64,000 bases of DNA, from positions 22,637,261-22,701,260 of the forward strand of contig NC_003074.8 in NCBI RefSeq assembly GCF_000001735.4, written 5' to 3'. Shown piece after piece: positions 46,917-58,745 of this stretch (positions within the stretch are counted from its first letter, which is position 1; the number at the start of each line of letters is the position of its first letter). The notes under the pieces were generated by a model. The model did not search any database, had not been told where the DNA came from, and worked only from the letters and a program-made list of their open reading frames with translations. The translations under genes were made by a program, and so were the position numbers. The stretch comes from Arabidopsis thaliana. Lineage: Eukaryota > Streptophyta > Magnoliopsida > Brassicales > Brassicaceae.

Positions 46917-49512
46917 ATGAAGATGAACAACAGAGGTTTTAATCAGAAGCCACGTGGAATTTATCATCAAAATCTGAGTTCCAATTCTAAATTAGCCATC
47001 ATTCTCTGCATCATCATCTTCATTCTAATCTGCAGTGCTTGGATGGATTTGGTACTAAAATTCTTTCTCATTTTCTAATCATTTTATACATACATACAAC
47101 TATAAAATTTTGACTTTTCATATAGTTTGTAATAGGTAGGATCCAAATGATGACTACATCAATATTGACAACGACAAACACAATCATCAAAATCCCTTTA
47201 AAGTGCAACGCAACACAAACATGTCCTTCAACTTATCCAAGCAGATTGGAACCAATGATCTCTTCCTTGGAAACTTGTCCTGACTACTTCAGATGGATCC
47301 AACAAGACCTAAAAGTATGGGAAGAGACAGGGATCACAAGGGAAACACTAGAGAGAGCAAAACCAAAGGCTCATTTCAGGCTAGTGATAAAGTCAGGGAG
47401 ATTGTACGTTCATCAGTACGACAAGGCTTATGAGTCAAGAGATGTGCTCACAATCTGGGGGATACTTCAACTTTTAAGAATGTATCCTGGTCAAGTCCCT
47501 GATCTTGAGCTTCTCTTCTTCTGTCATGATATACCAGCTATTTGGAAACGAGACTTTAGGCAACCGGAACCAAATGCCACGTGGCCTCCTCCGCCGTTGT
47601 TTCAGTACTGTGGTCACCGTGAAGCCTACGGCATCGTTTTCCCTGATTGGAGCTTCTGGGGCTGGTACGTATTATAGTAAGTGTTTAATTTATTTATTTT
47701 TCACATATATTTATTTTCATTAAAAATTTCTAAATTATGATTTAGGTATTAGGTTTATATGTTTCTAACTACTTTAAAATAAACAATATTTTCGGATGGC
47801 ATTTTCAGGGAAAAAAAAATAAAAATCATTACTAACCAATAGCAATTAGGAATTTGAAATCAGTGTTTTTTTTGGATAATGATTTTTAAGCGGTACAACA
47901 TGAAAATACCAACGTTTGAAGAAGTTTTTTTTTTTATAGCGAAACTAATTAACAACGTTTTATATCCATAATGGAACCAATTGACAAAACAAATGAATTA
48001 ACCAAACTGGTATTATTAACAAAATCCTACAAGCAGCCAGTGTCGACCATTTACATCATTAACCGAATTAAAACGTTACAAGACATCTAATAGTGAAATT
48101 GGTCAAGACGAAAACCAGAGCCAAAAGGCCAAAACCTATTACAAGACTAAAAACAAAAACAAAATTGGTCAGAAATGTAAATGTCCCATAGCATAACATT
48201 TTTTTTTTTTTTAACGTAAAATACAATGCTAACTTGCTAATAGACCGTGAGACTGAGACATATAGAAAACCGGATATTCTTACCACCTAATAGTGAAAGA
48301 ACTTTTTTTGTAACTATTATTTTGTTGTTGTGATATAGGCCGGAGGTGAATATAAAGGAGTGGACAAAATTATCTGTGGCGATTAGAGAAGCCAACAAAA
48401 GGGTTAAATGGAACGATAGAGTTCCATATGCTTACTGGAAAGGGAACTCTGGGGTTCATCGCGAAAGAGGAAACCTTATGAAATGTAACTTCTCCGATAA
48501 GTATGATCCCATGGTTCGTCTCTATGAGCAGGTATATTTGTCCATCCCTTTCCAGCATCCAGTTTAAGTGAAATTTTTGTGGAGGTCTATCTCAGAGCAT
48601 TACAGTACTAGCTCACGAATTTATAGAAAATAAATCTGATACGTAATAGTAATGGCGATTTCAGGATTGGGGGAAGGAGAGGGAGATAGGGTTTAAAAGT
48701 TCAAACCTAGAAGACCAATGCACCCATAGGTTTATATGCAATGAATAGCTATCTCATACTATTCATGTTTAAACTTTTTTGGATTTTGTTAAATCTTTGT
48801 TGATTTGGGGATTTGGAATTGGACATTAAGGTACAAGATCTACATAGAAGGTCGAGCATGGTCGGTGAGCAAAAAATACATACTAGCATGCGACAGTATG
48901 ACTCTACTGATCAAAGCCGAGTACTTCGATTTCTTCGGAAGAAGTTTGGTTCCGTTAGAACATTACTGGCCCATTAAATCTCACGAGAAATGTGGTGATC
49001 TCAAGTTCGCCGTGGAATGGGGTAACAACAACACTAAGAAGGTAAGCAACATCTATATAATTATATATATAGTATCCAAGATCTTATATCTATTTCAATC
49101 ATCGATAATCGTTTGAAATCTATATATATAGGCGCAAGTTATAGGGAGACAGGGAAGTGATTACATTATGAAGAACCTAGAGATGAAGTATGTGTATGAT
49201 TACATGTTGTATGTGTTGCAAGGGTACGGGAAACTAATGAAGTTGGATGTGACTGTGCCTGAAAATGCAACCGAAGTGTGTTCGGAGACGATGGCTTGTC
49301 CGATCACTGACGGTGGCCTGATCAGGCAGTGCATGGACGACTCATTGGTTATGTCTCCAAGCGTTAAATCGGCTTGTGATTTGCCGCGGCCTTATAGAGA
49401 TGATGAGCTGAAGAGGTTTCTTGAGAAACAAGAAAGTGCGGAGAGAAAGGTTGAGAAGTGGACCAATGAGTATTGGGAGGCCCAAAACAAGACATTTCAA
49501 CAAAGAAAGTAA
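46917..49512 (+). CDS. GT90 (DUF821/CAP10-type) O-glycosyltransferase, copy 3
   Basis: Exons 46917-47051, 47126-47664, 48339-48531, 48665-48729, 48831-49041 and 49132-49512 give 507 aa. Membrane segment LAIILCIIIFILICSAWMDL; stem short; GT90 blocks as in copy 2, with which it is much more similar than with copy 1 (both have CPDYFRWI/KWI, WSFWGW, YDPMVRLY, and the identical YVYDYMLYVLQGYGKLMKLD). So copies 2 and 3 come from the later duplication. Exon 2 again begins far upstream of the coding block at TTTGTAATAGGT (47126). Intron 3 is 674 bp, against 113 and 76 in the siblings. Golgi or ER lumenal enzyme of unknown acceptor. From memory, At3g61290. Confidence 0.93.
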
Positions 49513-49843
49513 GTACAATTCACCCGGGAGTAATGCAAGTGGTATAACAATATTAAATGTTTAAAACTTTATGTCAGTCGTCATATAAGCACCAACTTTG
49601 TTTGTTTTTTTAACAAATGAATATGATATCATTAATTCTTTTCTGTTAACTATCATTATTGGTTAGACGTCCGATTTTCACATAAATATTATCAATTTAT
49701 CATTTAAACAATGCAGGGAAAATAATTGGAACCTTGGTTCGTTGGTGCTAATGTAAATGAAATAAATTAGTTACAAGTTAAAGAAGCATTGCATAATTGA
49801 CCCCAAAAATTACGAGTTTACATTGTAAAATTAGGCATTTGCC

Positions 49844-49880
<37 letters not shown>

Positions 49881-50401
49881 CAGTAAATAGCCAATTTGTG
49901 GAAGGTATTCAATTTATTTATCTGCAAAATAATTTTCGATAGATAGTTGTGAGAAAAAACCTACCAAGCGAATTCGATAGATAGATTTTTTTTGCTTGAG
50001 GTTTTAACAAATTTCATGTCTTTTTTTTTTTCTGATAACATACATGACATTTTCTGAAAACCCTACCACGCAATTTTACTAATTTTGGATTTAAATACGA
50101 CAATGTACCTAATAAGCCCTTGCATTATCCCCAATCTTACTTGTTGACAAATAATGTTTTTATTTAATATCATATAAATTCATAATCAAAAGAATTCTGA
50201 TGATTGGCGTCACGATTAATAACAGATAAGCGCGTTGCGTGACCCTAATTAAATACGGTCAACGTTTAATTACATTACAAAATTCCCCCAAAAAAACATT
50301 TGCCTAGTTGTCTTGTAAGACAAGTCTCCACGATCTCATAAGTGTAGAAGAAACTTTCAAAAACCTCTGCTCTGTTTTCTTCAGAAATTTTTTAAGTAAA
50401 A
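49513..50401. other. Intergenic region with AT microsatellite
   Basis: AT-rich; an AT dinucleotide run of about 15 units lies at 49848-49877. The last 100 bases should be the 5' leader of the MCTP gene. Confidence 0.6.
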
Positions 50402-53320
50402 ATGATGAGTAATCTGAAACTTGGCGTTGAAGTCATAAGCGCAAGGCTCAAACCTAGAGAGGACTATGGCGGTGTTAACGCTTACGTCGAGCTACGATTT
50501 GACGATCAGAAAGTCATAACTATGACTAAGATCGATGACTCTAGTCCGGTGTGGAACGAGAAGTTCTTCTTCAACATCTCTGATACAGAGGATTTATCAA
50601 ATCAATTTCTTGACGCTTACGTTTACAATAAAACCAGCAGCATAACAAAATCTTGTCTAGGTAAGATTCGAATATTGGGAACTGCGTTTCTCCCGTACTC
50701 AGAAGCTGTTGGATTGCCTTATCCTCTAGAGAAAGAGAAATGGAGCATGTTCTCTTCCGCTGCCGCCAATGGAGGTGAGCTCGCTCTCAAAGTTTTCCTC
50801 ACTGATAACCCCTCTCCCAAGGTACCGAATCTAATCTCTACAAAGAAGATTCCTTCTAAATCAAGGCACAAATTTCACAACATCCCCACAAATGAGAGTA
50901 ACCATAGCCCACGAGGGAATCAGCAATCGTTTCAACCGCAACCGCCTCCGCCTCAATCGCAAACGGCTCTACCGCCACCGATGATGGAGTCTTCTCTCTA
51001 TCAAGCACCGAGGTTTGGTACTCCGATACCTACAACTATGGGGTTTAATCCGAATCCACCGGATTATTCTATCAAAGAGACGAAACCGATTCTCGGAGGA
51101 GGCAAACGAGCAAGATCAAGTGATCATGATCTCGTCGAGCCAATGGAGTTTCTCTTCATCAAAATCGTGAAAGCTAGAAATCTTCCATCCATGGACTTAA
51201 CCGGAAGTCTAGATCCATACATCGAAGTCAAACTCGGAAACTATACCGGCAAAACCAAACATTTTGAGAAGAATCAAAACCCGGTTTGGAACGAAGTCTT
51301 CGCTTTCTCCAAATCCAATCAACAATCAAACGTTCTTGAAGTCATCGTCATGGACAAAGACATGGTCAAAGACGATTTCGTCGGTTTAATCCGGTTCGAT
51401 CTCAATCAGATTCCGACACGTGTCGCACCAGACAGTCCTTTAGCTCCAGAATGGTACAGAGTCAACAACGAGAAAGGAGGCGAGATTATGTTGGCTGTTT
51501 GGTTCGGTACTCAAGCCGACGAAGCGTTCTCAGACGCGACATACTCAGACGCTTTAAACGCTGTTAACAAATCGAGTTTGCGTTCTAAAGTCTATCATTC
51601 TCCAAGGCTTTGGTACCTCCGGGTTAATGTCATCGAGGCACAAGACTTAGTTATTGTACCAGACCGGACTCGATTGCCAAATCCATATGTAAAAATCCGG
51701 TTGAATAACCAAGTGGTTCGAACCAAACCGAGTCACTCGCTGAATCCAAGATGGAACGAAGAGTTCACTCTCGTCGCGGCTGAACCGTTTGAAGATCTGA
51801 TCATCTCGATTGAAGACCGAGTCGCACCTAACCGAGAGGAAACGCTGGGAGAGGTACATATACCGATTGGTACAATTGATAAACGGATTGACGATAACCG
51901 GACAGTGCCTAACCGTTGGTTTAGTCTTAAAACTGAGAACCAGAGAAGAGTCAGATTCGCGACGACGAGACTTCATCTAAACGTTTGTCTAGAAGGAGGC
52001 TACCACGTTCTTGATGAATCTACTTACTACAGCAGCGATTTCAGACCGTCGATGAAAGAGTTGTTGAGTCATAAACAACCGTCTTTTGGTGTTCTTGAAT
52101 TAGGAATCTTGAGAATTGAAGGTTTGAATTTGAGCCAAGAAGGGAAGAAGGAGACGGTGGATGCTTATTGTGTAGCTAAGTATGGAACCAAATGGGTCAG
52201 GACTCGAACCGTTACGAACTGTTTAAACCCGCGGTTCAATGAGCAGTACACATGGGAGGTTTATGAGCCAGCAACTGTAATAACAATCGGTGTTTTCGAT
52301 AACAATCAGATCAATAGTGGTAATGGTAACAAAGGAGATGGGAAAATTGGGAAAATCAGAGTTAGAATCTCGACTCTCGAAGCCGGAAGGATCTACAGTC
52401 ACTCGTATCCGCTTCTTGTTCTTCGACCTTCAGGTTTAAAGAAAATGGGGGAGTTGCATTTAGCGATTAGGTTTTCCTGCTCATCGATGTTTCAGATGCT
52501 AATGCAGTACTGGAAACCGCTTCTTCCCAAGATGCATTACGCAAGACCGTTGAAAGTAGTGCAGCAGGAGATTCTTAGGCAGCATGCGGTTAACTTAGTG
52601 GCAGCTCGGTTAAGTAGAGCCGAGCCGCCACTTAGAAAAGAAGTAGTTGAATACATTTCGGATTCAAATTCGCATTTATGGAGCATGAGGAAGAGCCGTG
52701 CAAATCTCTTCAGATTGAGTTCTGTTTTCTCTGGTTTACTAGGAACCGGAGAATGGTTTCAAGATATCTGCAGGTGGAAGAAACCGGTAGAAACTACAGC
52801 TATTCATATAATCTTCTTGGTGTTAGTGTGTTCGCCGGAGATGATTCTTCCAGTGATGTCTCTTTGCTTGTTCATGCTTGGGGTATGGAACTACAGGCTC
52901 CGTCCAAGACAACCTCCACACATGGACACAAGACTATCATTTGCAGACAATATCCACCCGGAAGAGCTTAACGAAGAGTTCGATACCTTCCCTTTTTCGT
53001 CTCAAGACCCGGGGATTGTAAAAATGCGGTACGAGCGGTTAAGGAGTATCGCTAGTAGAGCTCAAACGGTTGTGGGAGATATAGCAGGTCAAGGAGAACG
53101 AGTTCAGGCTCTGTTAAGCTGGAGAGATCCAAGAGCAACTTCGATCTTCATGGTGCTTTGTTTGGTTTCTACTGTCGTTTTGTATGTTGTGCCGTTTAAG
53201 GTTTTTGTTCTTCTCGCCGGACTATACATCATGAGACCTCCAAGATTCAGGGGTAAGACACCTCCTGGACCTATTAATTTCTTCCGACGACTTCCTGCTA
53301 AAACAGATTGTATGCTGTAG
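50402..53320 (+). CDS. Multiple C2 domain and transmembrane region protein (MCTP)
   Basis: Single exon, 972 aa. Four C2 domains are visible: about residues 5-100 (LGVEVISARLKPREDYGGVN), 245-350 (IKIVKARNLPSMDLTGSLDP), 400-515 (VNVIEAQDLVIVPDRTRLPN) and 560-685 (LRIEGLNLSQEGKKETVDAY), separated after the first by a Pro/Gln-rich linker. The C-terminal PRT_C region (from about 815) has two hydrophobic hairpin segments (IHIIFLVLVCSPEMILPVMS; FMVLCLVSTVVLYVVPFKVF). MCTPs anchor in the ER by this region and tether it to the plasma membrane, many at plasmodesmata; FTIP1 and QUIRKY are members. From memory, At3g61300, numbered MCTP8 in one scheme; I leave the symbol blank because I am not certain. 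Confidence 0.95.
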   Translation: MMSNLKLGVEVISARLKPREDYGGVNAYVELRFDDQKVITMTKIDDSSPVWNEKFFFNISDTEDLSNQFLDAYVYNKTSSITKSCLGKIRILGTAFLPYSEAVGLPYPLEKEKWSMFSSAAANGGELALKVFLTDNPSPKVPNLISTKKIPSKSRHKFHNIPTNESNHSPRGNQQSFQPQPPPPQSQTALPPPMMESSLYQAPRFGTPIPTTMGFNPNPPDYSIKETKPILGGGKRARSSDHDLVEPMEFLFIKIVKARNLPSMDLTGSLDPYIEVKLGNYTGKTKHFEKNQNPVWNEVFAFSKSNQQSNVLEVIVMDKDMVKDDFVGLIRFDLNQIPTRVAPDSPLAPEWYRVNNEKGGEIMLAVWFGTQADEAFSDATYSDALNAVNKSSLRSKVYHSPRLWYLRVNVIEAQDLVIVPDRTRLPNPYVKIRLNNQVVRTKPSHSLNPRWNEEFTLVAAEPFEDLIISIEDRVAPNREETLGEVHIPIGTIDKRIDDNRTVPNRWFSLKTENQRRVRFATTRLHLNVCLEGGYHVLDESTYYSSDFRPSMKELLSHKQPSFGVLELGILRIEGLNLSQEGKKETVDAYCVAKYGTKWVRTRTVTNCLNPRFNEQYTWEVYEPATVITIGVFDNNQINSGNGNKGDGKIGKIRVRISTLEAGRIYSHSYPLLVLRPSGLKKMGELHLAIRFSCSSMFQMLMQYWKPLLPKMHYARPLKVVQQEILRQHAVNLVAARLSRAEPPLRKEVVEYISDSNSHLWSMRKSRANLFRLSSVFSGLLGTGEWFQDICRWKKPVETTAIHIIFLVLVCSPEMILPVMSLCLFMLGVWNYRLRPRQPPHMDTRLSFADNIHPEELNEEFDTFPFSSQDPGIVKMRYERLRSIASRAQTVVGDIAGQGERVQALLSWRDPRATSIFMVLCLVSTVVLYVVPFKVFVLLAGLYIMRPPRFRGKTPPGPINFFRRLPAKTDCML

Positions 53321-53538
53321 AATGCTAAAACGTATAAGAAACAAGCAATTTTTTTTCCCATTCATAACAAGTCAAGAGACCAAATCAACTAACTGAAAGC
53401 TCGAAAACACGCAGAAATTCCTAAACTTACTAATTGTCTTTTTCTTTCCTAAACAATACCAATAGACTACTTTGTTTCAGGGAGGTTAGCTCAAGTTTCT
53501 TCTTCTTCTCCTAGATTCAATGCTTATATATACATGAA

Positions 53539-55185
53539 TCATCCACGCATTAGATCAATGTCCATATGGGGGTGATGCATATCCATTGACCTTGAACCAG
53601 TTGACCAAATGCCTACAGGAGTCTGAACAATGTTCTGACTTTGCTGAGGAACAGGAGGTGACGTTGCTGCTGTGTTATCGTTGTTGTTTTCCAAAGCATC
53701 AGTATCTTGGACATCTTCAGAAGTTTCTTCACGTTTTTTAATCTTCCCTTTCGGAATTGCCCAAATGAAGCTGCCAACAATGACCTTTTAAGGAGGCAAA
53801 CACACATAGTTAAGCATAAGAAATCTAAATTCATCTAAGGAATTTGATAACAAGCGTAAGCTCACCTGGACTTGGCTTGCTGCTATTAGAGGACCTCCAA
53901 TTCCACCACCAATGACACGACCATCGGGGCTAGCAAGTGAGACCGCTAGACTTCCAGTGCGGTTTGGGTAGTCATTGTCAGTTGTGTTCAGATAAGAAGT
54001 TGAGAGAGATATGAGCTCGAATAGACCCTATAAGTTTCAAAGTATACACCAAAATAAGTAATGTTTTTGTCTTCTAAAAGATAATAAAATGTGAGTGATG
54101 ATTCAATAAAACCTCGTATATAATAGTTCCATGAGAAGGTGCTGGCTGAAGAAGAGTTGCAGTAGAGACAGCACCACTTGCGGATAAGACACATATCGCT
54201 CGTGGACCTTGATGCGAGAACGATATAACCTTTGAAGCAATGTCCTGAAAGCAACACCGAGAGTATGGTTATCTCAAGAACTAGAGGCAAGATTACAAAG
54301 AAAAAAAAGAACAGATTTATTCAAGAGGAGACAGAAGAAACATACTTCACCAATGGAAACTACGATTACATGCGGTGTGAAGCTCATCCCAGTTGATGAA
54401 GGCATCATTTCACCTTACAAAAAAGAATCAAATGTCTTCAGAAAAATCACAGCTAATTGTAATCAGGGAGAAACAGAGCAATAACAAAGTTTAAGAGAAA
54501 GGCCAAGGAATAATAAAAGAATAAATATTGAATTCAACAATTTGACATTATAAAATTCCACAGCTTTAATTAATCCTTAACAGTTCGAATTAGCTTATAA
54601 TAAACTTCCCACCAATGTCCTCATTTGAAAAACTATATCATCAATTAAGCTCAAAACTTCCCACCATATTCAGAGCCAATGTCCTTGTCGGAAAATAAAA
54701 CTCATAAGTTAGAGATTAGGGATATTACCAATGGAAGATAGCCGTTGCTTCTTGCCGGAGCCAGGAGGTCTTCCACGGCCACGTTTGTTAGAGTTCGGGG
54801 AAACGTTGGAGATAGAAGGAGACAATGCCAACGAAACAGAACCACCATCTTGTCCATATTTTCTAGGCCGTCCTCTCTTCCGCTTCACAGACGTGTCACC
54901 TGAAGGAGGAGCAACCAAAGCTCCCGCCGCCGCCGCTGACGAATCAGCCGGAGAAGAGTCAACGGGTAAAGGAGGAGACACGAATCCAGTAGAGACACCT
55001 CCAGGGTTTGGATTTGGGTTTGGGTTTGACCCAAAAGGAGAGATGGAATTGGTGAAATGATGAAATCCTTGTGATCCGTGAAACGTTGGTTGAGTTTGAG
55101 GAGGAGGAGGACCAGAACCGGGGATTCCTCTTTGGATATAGTAAGAACCCGACCCGGATAACGCCATTGCGTCTCTTCGATCCAT
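53539..55185 (-). CDS. AHL11: AT-hook motif nuclear-localised protein (AHL11 type)
   Basis: Exons 54729-55185, 54346-54413, 54113-54244, 53866-54027 and 53539-53784 give 354 aa. Two AT-hooks, KRKRGRPRKYG at about residue 101 and KRGRGRPPGSGKKQ at about 134, precede the PPC/DUF296 domain (FTPHVIVVSIGE, ASKVISFSHQGPRAICVLSA, GSLAVSLASPDGRVIGGGIG). The C-terminus is Gln/Asn-rich. AHL proteins bind AT-rich minor grooves, form trimers through the PPC domain and regulate growth genes. Two AT-hooks with introns puts this in the clade-B, type II/III group. From memory, At3g61310 (AHL11). Confidence 0.94.
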
Positions 55186-56741
55186 AGCTTAACCAAAAAG
55201 ACTCTGACTTTAACTTAGTAAAATTCGATGGGGACCCTAAATGGCTAACTTATAGGAGGAGGGATAAGAAGAGAACAAAATCAGAATCTAAAAGGGTTCG
55301 ATAGACTTCAAGAGCAAGATAACAACATGCAACCGAAAATCTCTGAAAACTTATCAAAACACACAAACTTTCATTTCACCTAATTGTTTTTTATGTAGCT
55401 TTAGTATCAAGCTATGAGAAAATCTCAAGATGAAATTAGATCCAAAAGAGAAAAGGAAAGAACTTTAATTTTCTTCATCTCTTCTTCTCTGTTTCATTCT
55501 CTCACCAAAAGCAAAGAAATGAAGTGTGAATAAGCTTTCTCATCCATCAATCAACAATGGTGAAGAAAAAAAAAAGTTTTCTAGGGTTCTCTCTCTTTCT
55601 TTCTTCAGAGTGTATGTGATGTTGCTTTTTTTCTTTTACTGGGTGACAGAGGGAAAACAGAAACAAACAAAAAAAGATCCTTTCTCCAAGCATTTACTGT
55701 GGATTACAATACAATGGGATGATGAGGCAGGATTTCAAAATTCGAAATTAAATTTGAAGTCTCTGACTTTTGACTGTGATATAAGCTCTCTCTCTATCTC
55801 TCTAATAGACTTCTTTCTAGCATCTAGCAATTTGTAGGAGGGATCCATCCATCCATCATCATCATCATCTTTGTGTGGCTCATTCTCAACGCTATAGATT
55901 AGGTGCGTGTATCAAACGAAGCATTGGGAATGAGAGAGTGAATCTCACGCTTCTGATGTCGAGAGTGAGAGAATAGTGATGTGATCTAGTCAAGACTTTC
56001 TTTGTTCCTCACTGGCTTCCACTTCATCATAAGCTTTCAAAATTTATGAATCCCCCAATCTATCTTTAGACTCTATTTTACCATAAATACTTGAGACTAA
56101 TGATTATATATTGGCATTAAGAGACATATAACATGAATATAAATTCCCATTTTGTGGAGTAAATATTGTTCTTGTCTCTGTTCTGTTCACTTTAAATCTT
56201 CATTTTTCTCTACAAACAATAATCATTAGGACCCAAGAGTTTATCAACAATACAGAATCTGAACGTTTAGTACTCATGTCATGTGAAGTGAAGTGAAGAA
56301 GATCAACAAGAACATTAATTGTTTGCTATAATCTTCTATGGGCCGGATAGGAATAATTAGGCCCAGTATCTAACACATCAAACAAAAACACATCGAAGTC
56401 GAATCGTCGGTGGGATAATTAGGCCCAGTATATTCAAACAAAATAACATTTAACAGATCCAAGTCCAATGTTGTCGTGGAACGAACGTCGTTTAGAATAA
56501 TTAAGCCCAGTATTTAACATATCAAAGCCCAATGTTGTCCTAAAACGACGACGTTTGAATGTGGAACGTAAACAATCCTGGAACAACCGTTTCAACTACC
56601 TTTTTCCTATCACTTGTTTTTTCACCTCTCGAAGTCCTCCGATTTGCTACCCTTACGCAGCCTCATGTGTCAACCACCATTTCTCTTCTTCATCTTCGTC
56701 TCTATCAAACCCTAAACCTAAAACCCCTTATTTTCCCGCCA
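55186..56741. other. Divergent promoter region, AHL and VCCN1
   Basis: The AHL side has a CT-rich leader up to about 55620 and a TC microsatellite near 55785-55805. The VCCN1 side has the triple repeat with GCCCA boxes (56350-56535). A reading frame stays open upstream of the VCCN1 start for 61 codons, but it lacks features of a coding extension. No separate gene. Confidence 0.5.
56350..56535. repeat. Three-copy GCCCA-box repeat upstream of VCCN1
   Basis: ATAATTARGCCCAGTAT occurs at 56353-56369, 56415-56431 and 56497-56513, each followed by an AAC/ATT-rich stretch. Between copies 2 and 3, and after 3, CCAATGTTGTC is also repeated (56465 and 56529). AGGCCCA on the reverse strand is TGGGCCT, the site II motif bound by TCP factors and common in genes for organelle and translation proteins. 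Confidence 0.75.
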
Positions 56742-58214
56742 ATGTATCAATCCATGAATCTATCAGTTTCTTCCAATTTCACTCACCGATCACTCCTCGA
56801 ATCACGATTTCCTATATTCTCCACCGGATTCCGCAAATCCGTCAATCTCAAACCTCCCCGTGTCTCATCTGGTCCTGAATCCAACGATTCAGGTCACGAA
56901 ACCTTAACCGATAAGCTTATCCATCTCCTCAGAGCTGTTCCAGATTGGGCAGACGAGATTAAAGAGCGTGGGATGCAGCAGAAACGCTCTCTCTACACAC
57001 ACGAGAAATGGGTTGAACATAGAAGCTCTCTTCGCCATGTGCGTCATCTACTCTCGAGCTTTTCTTCACGAGTTATACTCTCCCTGATTCCACCTGTTTT
57101 CTTCTTCACAAGCGTCGCGGTTGTGATCGCTAGCTACAACTCCGCCGTGGCTTTGGATTGGCTTCCTGGTATTTTTCCAATTCTTCGATCCTCGTCGTTG
57201 CCGTATCAGCTCACAGCTCCGGCTTTGGCTCTTCTTCTGGTCTTTCGTACGGAGGCTTCGTATTCTAGGTATGAAGAAGGAAGGAAAGCTTGGGTTGGGA
57301 TTATTGCTGGAACTAATGATTTAGCTAGGCAAGTTATTTGTTCCGTTGATAGCTCCGGTGATGAATTGATCATCAAAGATTTGCTTCTTCGTTACATTGC
57401 AGCTTTCCCTGTTGCTCTTAAGGTAAAAAATATTCATCTCTTGCTTGACTCTATTGTTGGTTTCTGATGCTTTAATTTCATTTGCAGTGTCATGTGATTT
57501 ATGGTTCAGATATAGCAAGAGATCTCCGGAACTTGATAGAAGCAGATGACTTATCTCTGATTCTTCAAGCAAAGCATCGTCCGCGTTGTGTAATCGAGTT
57601 CATTTCTCAGAGCATTCAGTTGCTAAAACTAGACGATGCAAAGAGAGATTTGTTGGTAGCATTCTTGAATCCTTGAACTCTCTATTAAAATTCTTTGCTA
57701 TGAACACTTGACACCAATATATGTTCTTTGCGTCATTGCAGGAATCAAAGATGCTGCATTTACATGAAGGAATTGGAGTTTGTGAACAACTCATGGGCAT
57801 TCCGATTCCTCTCTCTTACACACGCTTAACCTCGAGGTTTTTAGTCTTTTGGCATCTAACTCTCCCAATCATTCTCTGGGATGAATGCCATTGGATTGTT
57901 GTTCCTGCTACTTTCATTAGTGCTGCCTCTCTGTTCTGCATAGAAGAAGTACTTTGTCCTCCTCCTCCTCCATACTTACCCTCTTTTGCTTGAATCCTTA
58001 ACCATTAAACCTTCTTTTTGGATTGGAAACTCTGCAGGTGGGTGTTCTTATAGAAGAACCATTTCCTATGTTGGCCTTAGATGAGCTTTGCGATCTTGTG
58101 CATAGTAACATCCAAGAAGCTGTTAAATCTGAGAAAGTCATACGTAACCGCATCATTGCAAAGATAAAGCTCCATGAATTCAAGCACTCATCAAATGGTC
58201 GCCATAGATCTTGA
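56742..58214 (+). CDS. VCCN1: Thylakoid voltage-dependent chloride channel VCCN1 (bestrophin family)
   Basis: Exons 56742-57422, 57488-57655, 57742-57948 and 58038-58214 give 410 aa. The first about 75 residues are Ser-rich and basic (transit peptide). The plant bestrophin core follows: HLLSSFSSRVILSLIPPVFF (first membrane segment), the conserved RTEASYSRYEEGRKAWVGII, IPIPLSYTRLTSRFLVFWHL, and the C-terminal IEEPFPMLALDELCDLVHSN. VCCN1 is a thylakoid-membrane chloride channel that adjusts the electrical part of the proton motive force when light changes. The ATG at 56742 gives the family's usual N-terminus; the open frame upstream is ignored. A Copia element sits 91 bp past the stop. From memory, At3g61320. 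Confidence 0.95.
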
Positions 58215-58305
58215 TTACCGGTTGGTGTGAGTGATGTAGGTTGTCTTCCCGAGGGAGCTAAGAACATGTGATGGCTTAGGTTAGCTTTGATATATACGTA
58301 TCGTA

Positions 58306-58745
58306 TGTTAGAGTAAAATTCTTTTAGAGGTAATGGAGAAAGTGTTTAAGTGTTTTGAGAGAGTTTTTTAGGAAATAGAACTTTTATTACTTTGCTTTAA
58401 ACTTGAATACAACTTCACAACATTGCAACATTTGAGAGGGGGAGGAGGTATTTATAGCCTCCAAACTACAAAATATCTAAAATATTTTAATCCTAAGTCT
58501 AGAGAGTTCTTACATAAGATCTAGATTACATTATTCAAATTATCTAGATTATTCTATTAGAGTATCTAGATTTTTATGTTTAAGGAGGTGGAAGATGATT
58601 CTAGAAAATTTCTAGAATCTTTTAAGGAGGTGGAAATGATGATATTTCTAGAGAAAACTCTAGAACTTGGATTTGGCCATAATTAATTATTGGATAATTG
58701 ATCCAATAATTAAACTTGATTCAAAATCAAGTTTAACTTTCAACA
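58306..58745 (-). repeat. Copia 3' LTR
   Basis: 440 bp, starts TGTTG and ends AACA on the element strand (TG...CA ends). It contains a TATA-like CTATAAATA about 145 bp from the outer edge, and palindromic TTCTAGAA motifs (58597-58619, 58643-58666). Confidence 0.95.

Noticed and set aside
56559-56741. N-terminal extension of VCCN1
   Set aside because: The frame is open, but there is no upstream in-frame ATG with coding character, and the ATG at 56742 gives the known N-terminus and transit peptide.
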